DNA of 32,873 nucleotides. Origin: Dictyocoela muelleri (lineage: Eukaryota; Microsporidia). Shown here piece by piece: positions 11,338 to 20,147 of the stretch. The notes below the pieces were generated by a model that had not been told where the DNA came from, did not search any database, and was given only the letters and a program-made list of their open reading frames with translations. Made by a program: the position numbers and the translations under genes. Location of the stretch: NCBI GenBank assembly GCA_016256075.1, contig SDVU01000009.1, positions 1 to 32,873 of the forward strand, in the 5' to 3' direction. How positions within the stretch are numbered: the first letter of the stretch is position 1; every line of letters starts with the position of its first letter.

Positions 11338-12216
11338 AAATATAAGTCTTTATAAAAAAAATAATATTTGTTAAAAAACAAAAGCTGTTACAAAATATAA
11401 GCCTGTATAAACGTCTAGGCAGTTATAAAAATTTGCACCTTTATATAAAATATAAGCCGTAATATTTTTTAACAAGGAATTATTTGGGATCAAGACTGTT
11501 TCCCCCCATTTCCATTTTAGGCCCTTCCTCTTCTATTTTAATAATGATTTAAGTTGTATATCCCGTTTTTTACTTCAATTTGGGAAAAAAAACAGTCTAG
11601 ATTTATTATTTGAGCATAGCAAAGGCCGGTAAGGCGAGAAATAGAAACTAGTTATACATATATCAGAAATTAAATACAACCTTGTTAATATATGATGCTA
11701 CATAATATATATTAAAACAATTAAGAGTTGTCGCGGACACTGCAAAAAGAAATTGATTTGCAGCATGTATTTCCAAATGTGATGTTAAAAACAAATCTTT
11801 GAGAATTTGCTTTAAAAAAATCATTTTATAGATCAAAGTGTTTTAATCTCTTCATTATAATGTGAAAAAATAATCCTCTTAACACCTCTGAATAAAATAT
11901 TTTATTATATTATTTTTTATAACAGCTCAAATTTTACATATTGCATGAAAATTCCCCCACAATGACCTGCATAAAATTCACCAAGTAAAAAATGGATATT
12001 ATTTTATTAACAATTAAAATATGAAATTCAGAAATGATAATAAAATATTCATAACTCAACTAAAATTTCTCCGAGAAAAATTTTATACAATATACAAAAT
12101 TTTTATGCTGGTATATACTTTTTATAACAGCATATGCTTAAAACACTTTATATTTTATAAAAGCTTATATTTTTTATAACGGCTTATATTTTTTATACCG
12201 GCTTAGCTTTTATATA
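11338..12216. other. interior of element F
   Basis: Holds the rest of the left tandem arm (to about 11470), a short hairpin at 11493-11598 (AGACTGTTT against AAACAGTCT), about 500 bp of anonymous AT-rich DNA, and the start of the right arm. No coding frame or known domain could be seen. Confidence 0.5.
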
Positions 12217-12294
12217 ACGACTTATATTTTTCATAACTGCTTATTTTTTTTATAACGGAATATAATGGGAAATGTCCAAATATTTTTTTACATA
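12217..12294. repeat. 78-bp target duplication of element E, left copy
   Basis: ACGACTTATATTTTTCATAA and onward to ACATA, directly before the CGTCAACC terminus of E. It recurs at 12928-13002 with scattered mismatches and a 3-bp shorter T run. The sequence is the outer part of element F's right arm. Confidence 0.8.
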
Positions 12295-12927
12295 CGTCAA
12301 CCGGCGTTTCGCTGATAATTCCTTTTAAATGGGTATTAAAATTTTTAAAAAAAAATAATCAGAAAAAAAATTAACATTACAAAGCAATGAAAAATTAAAA
12401 AAATAGAATTGAAGCAAAAAATAGACTTAAAATTGGGAATTAAAATCAACAAAAATAGAATTAAATTACATTCAGAAATCAAAAATGACCATTGATTTTC
12501 TTTGATTTTCAACATTGTATAAATGATTTTTTAAAACCCAATGCCCCAAAAATTCTTCATACTTCAAAAAAATATATTTTTTTTCATTCGAAACTTTGTT
12601 GTTATTATTTTTAGTACTTCACCAGTAAAAACTCTCAAGATTTTTGGATAGAAAAAAAAAATAAAATACATACATATAGTAGTGTTTTTCGGGGCAATCA
12701 GTATATTCAGTATTTATATACAAGAATATAAATTTTTACGAAAATAACTCCGAAAATACATCTATATGTATGTATTTTATTATTTTTCAACAAATATTTT
12801 TTAAGGTGTCGACTAGAGTAGAGTATTTTATTTTTAGCATTTTATAATGTTTCATAAGGGTCGAAAACCCCGGCAAAAAAAACCCGGCAAAAAACTGCGC
12901 CACTAAGTGGCAAAACCTCGGAAAGCC
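12295..12927 (-). mobile_element. non-autonomous MULE E
   Basis: The 633-bp insert starts CGTCAACCGGCGTTTCGC and, read inward from its right end, starts GGCTTTCCGAGGTTTTGCC, the same two end types as MULE A but in the opposite orientation. It also shares the GTTTTTTGCC and GACCCTTAT blocks of A's GGCT end. It encodes no protein. A small hairpin at 12655-12787 (stem ATACATACATATAGTAGTGT against its mirror) may be a MITE nested inside. It is flanked by 78- and 75-bp direct repeats of element F. Confidence 0.75.
12655..12787. repeat. small fold-back nested in element E
   Basis: The stem AAAATACATACATATAGTAG on the left mirrors CTATATGTATGTATTTTA on the right, extended by TTTCGGGG against CTCCGAAA. 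About 133 bp long, without coding potential. Confidence 0.6.
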
Positions 12928-13002
12928 TCGGCTTATACTTCTTATAACTGTTTATTTTTATAGCGGCGTATAATGGGAAATGTGCAAATGTTTTTTTACA
13001 TA
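12928..13002. repeat. 75-bp target duplication of element E, right copy
   Basis: Second copy of 12217-12294, starting TCGGCTTATACTTCTTATAA and ending TTTTTTTACATA. It forms the outer end of element F's right arm. Confidence 0.8.
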
Positions 13003-13153
13003 TTTATTAATTTTTTATTAATTGTTATAATCTTAAAAAATTATGATATTTTTAATAAAAAAATAACTTCTATAATTTATAAAATGCTAAATTAAAGTTA
13101 ATAATATTTTTTTATTTATATAATAAATTATATAATAGATAAAATTGAGAAAT

Positions 13154-13230
13154 CAATGTTAGGTGGGGTCTTCTTTAGAATGTTGACCACACACATAGGT
13201 AGCTCTTTAAACGATTTTTATAAAAATCAT
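13154..13230. repeat. 77-bp target duplication of MULE B, left copy
   Basis: Runs from CAATGTTAGGTGG through the Merlin terminus GGTCTTCTTTAGAATGTTGA to TATAAAAATCAT, immediately before the GGCT end of MULE B. It recurs as 80 bp at 14869-14948. The first 13 bp lie outside the Merlin end, so the repeat is target DNA and not a Merlin terminal repeat. Confidence 0.88.
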
Positions 13231-14868
13231 GGCTGGCCGAAATTTCGTCGCTCACGAAATTTCGGTTTTTCGTTGGGGATTTTGAACCCGAAATTTCGTC
13301 GAGAAATTCGACAAATTTTTTAAAATTTAATAAATACAATAATAAATATTTTAGTTAAAAATTTTTAATTATCGAACATCCAGCTATTTAGATCATTTAA
13401 AAAAGTGAAGATGTTTTATATAGACATATACCTTTCATTTTCAATATAAATACGCAATTTTTCTTTTTTTATCATTGTTAATTACAATATTATTAAACTT
13501 TCCAACTGTGTATCGGGTAATACTATTTCTTATTTTTTCAGTCTCAAGTCTAAGAGCATCAATAAACCATCCCAAATTTGGATTTTTTACATTAAAAAGG
13601 CTGTTAAATCTGCGATGCCAACCTTCAAGGGTGTTAATAGTAGTTGGAAGTCTGTTTTTGATTCTGTCTAAGACAATCCAGCATTCTGATTTAAACAATG
13701 AACAAATATCCATGCTACCCATGAATGTTTTATTAAAATAGCTTATAAAAGTGGTTAAATTGAGTTTCTTATGACTGTTATCTAGTCAACAAAGTATATA
13801 TTCATATGCTTCTTTTAACCTGGATGTGTTAATGTATGGTAAATTTAAAAAAAGTTTTAATATTTTTTTAACGTTAATATCTTCTTTATATAATACGGCC
13901 ATATTGCACTGCTCTATTTTTCTCCATATACACTGTCCGTAATGAAATAAACAGCCATAAGATTTTATCGGATGATCGTATACTGCAAATGAATTTATTA
14001 ATGCCCTTTCGTAGTCTGTTATCACAACATCCGGTATTAAAGGATCATTTTCTTTTAGAAAATTGAATACTTCACCATATTTTATTTCTGTTTTATCTTG
14101 AAGTATAATGAATATAAGAGGAATAAACCTGCCAAACAAATAACCTTGAACAGTAACTAATTGGTAAAACTGACTAGGTGACTATTTAAAGGTACCATCA
14201 ATGACTACAACCTTCAAGTCTTTAATAAAATGGATAAATTCTTGAGAAAAGAAGATAACATGGCGACTATTATTTAGAAAACCTGTGTCAAACTGTAAAA
14301 ATTTATATCCATTTAAAGTGTAATGTAAAGAAACAGGAATGTCGTCTTCTGTTCCAGGTATGTAGTTGTCTCTAGTATTGCGTAACCTTCTCGAGTAGTC
14401 GCGAAGATTATTGAAGGAAGTCAGGTCTTTAAGGTATGAAGTATTTAATACGCTCGTTTCCGAAGTAAAAACAGAACTGAAAGCTTCATTTCCTTTTTTT
14501 ACAGCGTTTAAAAATTGCTCCCTTTGAAATAATCACAGCCTTCTTGCCTCTATTTGAATCACACGTTGACTTTTTGATTTTAAGGCTGGAAGTGTTTCAT
14601 TTTTTAATAAAATGAATCCTTTACAAAACCTATACTTACATCGCCATCTTATTGCATCTCCTTCTTTTTTATCTACCAAATAGAGTAATCCTTTTAATAA
14701 GAGCATTTTCGAGCCTCTTTGTGTAGCAAAAAAATATTCAGTTGGGGTTGTGAAAAAATAAAATCAAAAATAATTTAAAATTTTCATGAAATACATCGAC
14801 GAAATTTCGGGTTCAAAATCCTCGACGAAAAACCTAAATTTCGTCGAGCGACGAAATTTCGGTTAACG
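13231..14868 (-). mobile_element. MULE B (Mutator-like DNA transposon)
   Basis: The left end starts GGCTGGCCGAAATTTCGTCG and the right end, read inward, starts CGTTAACCGAAATTTCGTCG; the two agree over about 72 bp (13231-13302 and 14796-14868), with TTTTGAACCCGAAATTTCGT near the inner edge. Each terminus can fold on itself through repeated CGAAATTTCG palindromes. One transposase frame runs on the minus strand from 14706 to 13441. The element is inserted in the left end of the Merlin at 13167-15974 with a 77/80-bp target duplication. TIR divergence is low, so insertion looks fairly recent. Confidence 0.88.
13441..14706 (-). pseudogene. MULE transposase of element B, one frame with three stops
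   Basis: Mutator-type DDE transposase, 422 codons in a single minus-strand frame from the ATG at 14706. Domains in order: a FLYWCH-type zinc finger at residues 1-40 (RWRCKYRFCKGFILLKNETL), then VVVIDGTFK with the first aspartate, QFYQLVTVQGYLFG, DVVITDYERALINSF with the second aspartate, YGCLFHYGQCIWRKI (C-x-x-H), and NTLEGWHRRFNSLFNVKNPN near the end. Three in-frame stops interrupt it: TGA at 14533-14535, TAG at 14182-14184 and TGA at 13786-13788. No frameshift is needed along the whole length, so death is recent. Full-length MULE proteins are often longer, so an upstream part may be missing. Confidence 0.88.
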
Positions 14869-14948
14869 CAATGTTAGTTGGGGGTCTTCTTTAGAATGTT
14901 GACCACACACATAGGTAGCTACCTTTAAACGATTTTTATAAAAATCAT
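14869..14948. repeat. 80-bp target duplication of MULE B, right copy
   Basis: CAATGTTAGTTGGGGGTC to TATAAAAATCAT, directly after the CG terminus of MULE B. It differs from 13154-13230 by one extra G, a short insertion near TAGCT and one or two substitutions. The Merlin body continues to its right. Confidence 0.88.
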
Positions 14949-14969
14949 AACCCTTAATGATATCAAATA

Positions 14970-15898
14970 TTAGAATAAAAATATCAATAATAAAATAACA
15001 AACGAATAAAAATAATTAAAATAATATTTTAATATTTCTTTAAATATAACCAAAAATTCTTCCGAATTTGCTCTCATCAAAAATCTTTTCTTGAAGGTGT
15101 ATTCATTTAACCATTTATCTATGTTTTTTCGCATTACACCATGTTCTTTTCTCATCGAAGATTTTAAATGTGACCAGAACCCTTCAATATTGTTTGTATG
15201 AGTATCTTAAGTCGAAATAAAACCCTCATTATGATTCACTATTTCATGATCAAAACAAAGAATTTGCCACTGTCAGGTATGAAGGGTATCTATCGATATG
15301 CAATTTACTACATACCCCGATGTTGTTTTCTAAAGCTGATGTTAATGTTTCAGATTTGCGATTTTTAACTCTTTTTAACAAAAACTGTGTTTTATCAATT
15401 GAGTCAATCGCCCCCAATATCCACACGGTATCTTTATAATTATCCTCAGTTGATGAAGAATATCTTATTGTACCCTTTCTTGATAATACTATTTCGTCAA
15501 CTTCAACAATTTTACCAATCTCTTCCAACAATACCGGTCTTTTTTAGAAAAAATTTCATAACATACTTTTAGTTTATTTTTAATTCCAAGTATGGTTGCA
15601 TGAGAGACATTAAAAAATTTGATATTTGCTTGTAATTTGAATCGTTCCATAAAAAATATATTATATGCACCAACTCTGTTATTTTTAAGTTGCTACTAGA
15701 TTTTGTTTTTAGTTTTCGGCACTTATAATTGGTACATCTGTATAAAATAATTTCCTTTCCATTTCTAAAAACCTTGGGAGAAGATTATGAGTTACACTTT
15801 TCACAAATTTTAACTTGATCAAGAATGTCATTTTCAATCATAAAATCAAATAATTTGTAGGTACACATAAAAATATCATTTGTTACTTTAGAAACCAT
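14970..15898 (-). pseudogene. Merlin (ISXO2-like) transposase, lightly broken
   Basis: DDE-type transposase related to bacterial IS1595/IS1016. From the ATG at 15898 it starts MVSKVTNDIFMCTYKLFDFM, followed by a zinc ribbon: CEKCN, then YRCTNYKCRK. After a frame change, 15531-15250 carries KIVEVDEIVLSRKGT (first aspartate, VDE), DTVWILGAIDS, LLKRVKNRKSETL and KLHIDRYPSYLTV (second aspartate, D-x-x-x-Y). The C-terminal part reads THTNNIEGFWSHLKSSMRKE then WLNEYTFKKRFL, with the NNIEGFWS block that holds the last catalytic residue. A TGA just after CEKCNS and about three frameshifts break it. All domains remain, so it is the best Merlin copy in the window. Confidence 0.85.
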
Positions 15899-15984
15899 AT
15901 AGGTTGTTTAGGTGCTTTTCTTTAGAATGTGGACCACATTTTTAAAAAATGTGTTCAACATTCTAAAAAAGACCCGTAGGTGGC

Positions 15985-16204
15985 TTTTAAAAATCTTTTT
16001 GGGATTTTTAGTTGTTTTGAGATTTTAGGTCGTTTTTGAAAATCTTTATTTTTAACATTTATGGTTATAATTTCAAATATAATATTTTTTTAGGAAAAAT
16101 GTATACAGAAGAAAAAATTTTGGCGTTAAAAATAACAAAGAATATCATAAACGATATTTTATTCATGAAATTCCGAAAATTTGTTTCCTCACTATTAACC
16201 CTTA
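15985..16204. other. AT-rich stretch without a clear gene
   Basis: Contains a short open start at 16099 (MYTEEKILALKITKNIINDI) that runs into the minisatellite and has no recognisable relative. I would not call it a gene. Confidence 0.3.
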
Positions 16205-16370
16205 AACGACCGACTACACATATATGTGTAGTCAAAAAACCACCGACTACACATATATGTGTAGTCGAAAAACTCGCCCACTACACATATATGTGTAGTT
16301 AAAAAAACGATGACTACACATATATGTGTAGTCAAAGAACCACCCAATACACATATATGTATATTTACTA
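16205..16370. repeat. minisatellite of palindromic 35-bp units
   Basis: Five copies of a unit with the palindromic core ACTACACATATATGTGTAGT, separated by A-rich spacers such as CAAAAAACCACCG. The last copy is worn (CAATACACATATATGTATAT). Because each core is its own inverted repeat, the array can form a row of hairpins on either strand. Frames read through it on both strands give repeated THICVV-type peptides, which are artefacts. Confidence 0.9.
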
Positions 16371-16375
16371 CAGCC

Positions 16376-16504
16376 CGTTGCATTATTATATCGTTGCATT
16401 ATTATATCGTTGCATTATTATATTGTTGCATTATTATATTGTTGCATTTTTATACTGGTGAATTATTATATCGTTGCATTATTATATCGTTGCATTATTA
16501 TATC
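16376..16504. repeat. 16-bp minisatellite
   Basis: About eight tandem copies of TTGCATTATTATATCG, with a few variants (TTGCATTTTTATACTG). It directly follows the palindromic array. Confidence 0.9.
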
Positions 16505-16529
16505 CCCCGCTGCAATACAAGATTTTTTA

Positions 16530-16690
16530 AATTTGAAGACCCATTTCTTTCAAAGTTATAGACCTGTTTCTTTCGAAGTTATAGACATATTTCTTTTACA
16601 GTTATAAAACCATTTCTTTCAAAGATATTGTGCCGTTTCTTTCAGACTTATAGACCCATTTTGCCAGATTTATAGATTATACGCTAAAAT
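16530..16690. repeat. minisatellite of about 28-bp units
   Basis: Five to six diverged tandem copies of a unit like CCATTTCTTTCAAAGTTATA with GAC between copies. Copies get more diverged to the right. Confidence 0.75.
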
Positions 16691-16704
16691 TCGCATCGAT
16701 TAAT

Positions 16705-16945
16705 TATTTTTTAACCCTTATTTTACCCCCTATTACTAACCCTTATTTTTAAACCCATTTTTTAACCCTTATATTTTAGTCCTTTTTTTCTACCCTCATT
16801 TGATACCTTTATTTTTTGAACTTTATTTTTTGACCCTTATTTTTAGACCCTATTTTTACCACTCATTTTTTAGCCCTCATTTTTAGTCCCCATTTTTTAA
16901 CCCTCATTTTTTAATACTTATATTTTAGCCTTCATTTTTCAACAC
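16705..16945. repeat. degenerate T-rich, CCCT-containing tandem repeat
   Basis: About 14 worn copies of a 14-18 bp unit resembling TTTTTTAACCCTCATT. It looks faintly telomere-like because of its repeated AACCCT, but the spacing is irregular and long T runs lie between. I take it as a decayed minisatellite. Confidence 0.65.
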
Positions 16946-16952
16946 GCTTTTT

Positions 16953-17788
16953 GGTACTAACCCGCTTTAGGGCCGCCGAGAAATTTAAGATGGAAAGAAA
17001 CCGAAATAATAACTAATATACCAAATATTCTGCTGTTGAATAATCTTGGATTAGCTTTTTAAAATTAGCCAAATATTTATACTTTTTCCTAATTTGGCTT
17101 TGTCAAATTAGGAAAAAGTATAAATATTTGGCTAATTTTAAAAAACTAATCCAGGATTATTTAACAGCAGAATATTTGGTATATTAGTTATTATTTCGGT
17201 TTCTTTCCATCTTAAATTTATCGGCGGCCCTAAAGAGGATGACAAGTTAAACACCTATATAAAAAAATTTGAGTTTATATTACTTATTAATCTATAGTAA
17301 AGAGAGAATATGAAAAAAAATAGATATTTTTTGAAATTTATACATCATTTTAGACATAGGAGATATCTTATGAACAATTATATCCCCTGTCTGAAATGAT
17401 GTAGAAATTTCAAAGATATATACCTTTTTATATTCTCTCTTTACTATAGATTAATAAGTAATATAAACTTAAATTTTTTTATATAGGTGTTTAACTTGTC
17501 ATCCTCTTTAGGGCCGCCGAGAAATTTAAGATGACAAGAAACCGAAATAATAACTTATATACCAAATATTCTGCTGTTAATTAATACTAAATAAGTTTTT
17601 TAAAATTAGCCAAATATTTATACTTTTTCCTAATTTGGTTTTGCCAAATTAGGAAAAGGTATAAATATTTGACTAATTCTAAAGAACTAATCTTAGATTA
17701 TTCAACAGCAGAATATTTGGTATATAAGTTATTATTTCGGTTTCTTTCCATCTTAAATTTCTCGGCGGCCCTAAAGCGGGTTAGTACC
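16953..17788. mobile_element. triple-hairpin MITE
   Basis: The element is an 836-bp inverted repeat with termini GGTACTAACCCGCTTTAGGG and its mirror. Each arm (about 16968-17235 and 17507-17775) is itself a near-perfect hairpin bounded by TTTAGGGCCGCCGAGAAATT, with loops inside CTAATTTGGCTTTGTCAAAT. A third, unrelated hairpin (17236-17506, stem GAGGATGACAAGTTAAACAC) forms the core. This is the same plan as the element at 8753-9435, with different sequence. No protein is encoded. The arms match each other at over 90 percent by eye, so it formed or moved recently. A decayed half-copy lies near 31875-32110. Confidence 0.85.
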
Positions 17789-17800
17789 ATATTTTTTTAT

Positions 17801-18003
17801 GGGAATCGTTTTGTGATGTTTTTTCAGGTGACATTATTAATGAAATTCATTAACAAAAATTGATTTTTTTATATCAAATTAAAGGGTCATTTTGTGATGC
17901 GATGCTATTATTAAAAATTCATTATCAAAAATTATTTTTTTAAAATTTCATATTTTATTTAAAGGGGTCATTTTGTGCAGGGAGTCTTTTTGTGATGCAA
18001 CAT
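17801..18003. repeat. 81-bp tandem duplication
   Basis: The block TTTTGTGATG starts at 17809 and again at 17890, and TTTTGTGCAG at 17971, giving a period of 81 bp. Each unit continues with a CATTA-CAAAAATT-rich stretch and ends AAAGGG(G)TCA. Two full units and the start of a third are present, moderately diverged. No coding frame. Confidence 0.7.
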
Positions 18004-18032
18004 TCAGTATTATATGTTTTATAAAAAATGTG

Positions 18033-18359
18033 GTTCACCAAAGAGTTACGATCCCTCCTATTTTTTAAAAAACCGCCATCCGTAAGAGGAAATTCATGAT
18101 TCTAATTTTTAATAAGCGTAAAACCGCGTGTTGTTTTCAGTTATAACAACAATAATTTTTTACTGTCTAAATATGTGAGTTTTCTAAAATTTATGCTTTT
18201 CGGAAATTTTAGTTTACTCCATATTTAGACGGAAAAAATAATTATTGTTATAACTGAAGACAACACGTGGTTTTACGCTTATTTAAAATTATAAACATGT
18301 AATTCCCTCTTACGGATGGCGATTTCATAAAAAATAGGGGGTGTAACCCGTAGGTGAAG
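18033..18359. repeat. simple fold-back MITE
   Basis: Two arms of about 150 bp mirror each other: CCGCCATCCGTAAGAGG against CCTCTTACGGATGGCG, and AAGCGTAAAACCGCGTGTTG against its mirror. The loop is near 18190-18210. Outer termini pair GTTCACC with GGTGAAG. No coding capacity. Confidence 0.75.
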
Positions 18360-18529
18360 AAAAAAATTTATAAGAAAATAAAATCACAATCGTTATAATT
18401 TACCCTTTTCTTTTGCGTTTTTTTATATTTTCTTTCGTTTTTTGATTATTTTTCATTATAAAGCTAAGGTTAATTATTTTCTTCTATTTAGCAAATAAAA
18501 AATATAAAAATATTTCAAAGAGGGAAAAT

Positions 18530-18549
18530 TTATTACTAGGTTTGTATTT
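18530..18549. repeat. LINE target duplication, left copy
   Basis: TTATTACTAGGTTTGTATTT; the same 20 bp with one difference recur at 24580-24599, directly after the (TTTA)n tail. Similarity may run slightly further with gaps (CAAA-ACCAAA), so the exact edge is uncertain. Confidence 0.65.
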
Positions 18550-18699
18550 CCAAAAACCAAAGGTCTTGGACCAAGGTTGGTGACAACTCGTCGGGTTGGA
18601 GATTTTATATCGTGGGGACGATCTGATTTTTGTATTGTTGTGCTTAGCTGGAAAATTGTGAAAAATAATGAGACTTTATATAAACATTTATTTATTTAT

Positions 18700-20147
18700 T
18701 TATTATGCAGGGGTCAGATGACAGAAGCAAAATCAGAAATGAAAAAGTTCGCGATTCCCCGTACCCAAGCCACAATTAATCGCCACAAAGAAACAGAATC
18801 ACATAAAATAACACCAAATACCCGGCTGAAACACACTCACAGACCGGATATAAGTCATTGAACAAATCAGCTGTCCAGATCTTCCACAAACATTCTCTGG
18901 GCAAGAAAAAACTTTCCATGGAGAAATGGAAAGATGTATTTGATGAATAGAAACAAAACAACAACGATATTAAATTTCCTCTTTCAACTTTTAGAATTTA
19001 TGTTCTGAAACTGAAAAAGGAGATTCAAGATAACGATGACGAAAACAAACCAATTGTATTAGAAAATAAAAAAAAATTCTCACCATGAATTAAAATCTAC
19101 CAAATTCAACACCAAGGAATCAAATTACCAACTAATCCAAAATGAAAATGTACACGAAATGAAATTGAAATTTTATTAAATTTAAAATCAAAAAGTGAAA
19201 GCCCAAATTCAAATGTGACAAAACCAAAATCCCAAAATCAGATTGACGAGGAAACAGACCGGGAGTCTGGAGAAAACACACATGAACATAAAATTAAAGA
19301 ACCTGAAATAGAAGCGGATAACATAATAACTAAGCGCCCTGATCAAAATGACAGTGTAAACCGATCAAAAATTAGATAAACTAGCAAACACGAATCCAAC
19401 TAGGAACACAACACAAATATATTCTAAACAAATAAAACGGAAGAGCCAATAAAAAGACATATGTCTAAAATAAAATTAGAACCGACTTTAACAAAAAATA
19501 ATAAAACCGAAAAAATTGAAATAGTTTAGGCGCAATTATTTTATAAAACATCGAAGAAACTCGAAAAAAACTACAAAAAAATTAAATCTTTGAAATTTGA
19601 AGAGAGAATCTTTTGTAGAAAAATACCAGAGAAGAAAAATAATTACAAATTATTAAAACTATTAAATGTATGCGCTGGAAAAATAATAAAGTCTAAGAAA
19701 ATTACTTTAATCGAATTAAATCTTTAATTTCTGCCGCTCAGTATACATAACAGCAGCTAAAAGAAAAGAATTTTAAAATAAGGGATGACACTGTTTTACA
19801 ACATAACATCAAAATTATCAAAATTAAAAACCAAATATCAATAATGGAAAAACGGATAAAAAATGAAAAACTTAGCGAATGTGACGAAAGGATACTACCT
19901 ATATTCTACATAAGAAACAATAAAAGGCATCAAACCAAGACATCTCTACGGTCATCCATGGAAAAAAGACTGAAATTAAATTGTTGGAAGACAAAAAATT
20001 AAACTAATTAAAAGGAAAAAAAATTATCAAAAGAAACTATTTATTTGAATTAAATAGAAAAGCATTCTACAGATCTCTGATAACAGATAATGGATTTACA
20101 AATTTAAATAAGAACAAAAATCAGAAACTCTAAACTTTTGGAAGAAC
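18700..20147 (+). pseudogene. LINE 5' region and RT N-terminal part, decayed
   Basis: An open piece at 18718-18861 reads CRGQMTEAKSEMKKFAIPRT and is where R2-like elements carry DNA-binding fingers, but I cannot assign a finger. The rest to 20147 is Lys/Asn-rich pieces in all three frames. Close to 20090 ETLNFWKNMWNLN begins the conserved lead into the reverse transcriptase. Confidence 0.5.

Larger units (their letters stand above)
9609..13002. mobile_element. long inverted-repeat element F, carrying two MULE insertions
   Basis: The left arm starts near 9609 and reads ACAATTATTTGGATATTTTC then repeated GTTATAAAAAATATAAGC-like units. The right arm (about 12110-12294 and 12928-13002) is the mirror image, reading inward ACATTTGCACATTTCCCATT and then the same tandem units. 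Without the two MULE insertions (A at 9687-11259, E at 12295-12927) and their duplications, F would be about 1.1 kb. The middle (11470-12110) has no recognisable gene. The units repeat every 18-22 bp in both arms, so the arms are arrays as well as inverted repeats. The exact ends are approximate, and the family is unknown to me. Confidence 0.6.
13167..15974 (-). mobile_element. Merlin (ISXO2/IS1016-like) DNA transposon, split by MULE B
   Basis: The left end starts GGTCTTCTTTAGAATGTTGA (13167) and the right end, read inward from 15974, starts GGTCTTTTTTAGAATGTTGA. The 9-bp flanks GTTAGGTGG and CGTAGGTGG agree in their last seven bases, in line with the 8-9 bp duplications of Merlin elements. 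The right terminus also contains its own palindrome (about 15923-15972). MULE B (13231-14868) and one 80-bp duplicate separate the left 64 bp from the rest. Without them the Merlin is about 1.1 kb and carries one transposase gene on the minus strand. Confidence 0.8.

Noticed and set aside
13154-14948. Reading the 77/80-bp repeats as two Merlin ends from separate insertions
   Set aside because: Both copies share 13 bp of the same DNA outside the Merlin terminus, which separate insertions would not have.
16205-16370. CRISPR-like spacing of palindromic repeats
   Set aside because: The spacers are nearly identical low-complexity A-rich strings, only five units are present, and the organism is eukaryotic.
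16036-16607. Several overlapping open frames on both strands with repeated THICVV- or IVALLY-like peptides
   Set aside because: They are translations of the minisatellites; the palindromic unit gives the same peptide on both strands.
16705-16945. Telomere or internal telomere-like array (repeated AACCCT)
   Set aside because: Irregular spacing, many variants and long T runs; no true telomere unit repeats in tandem.
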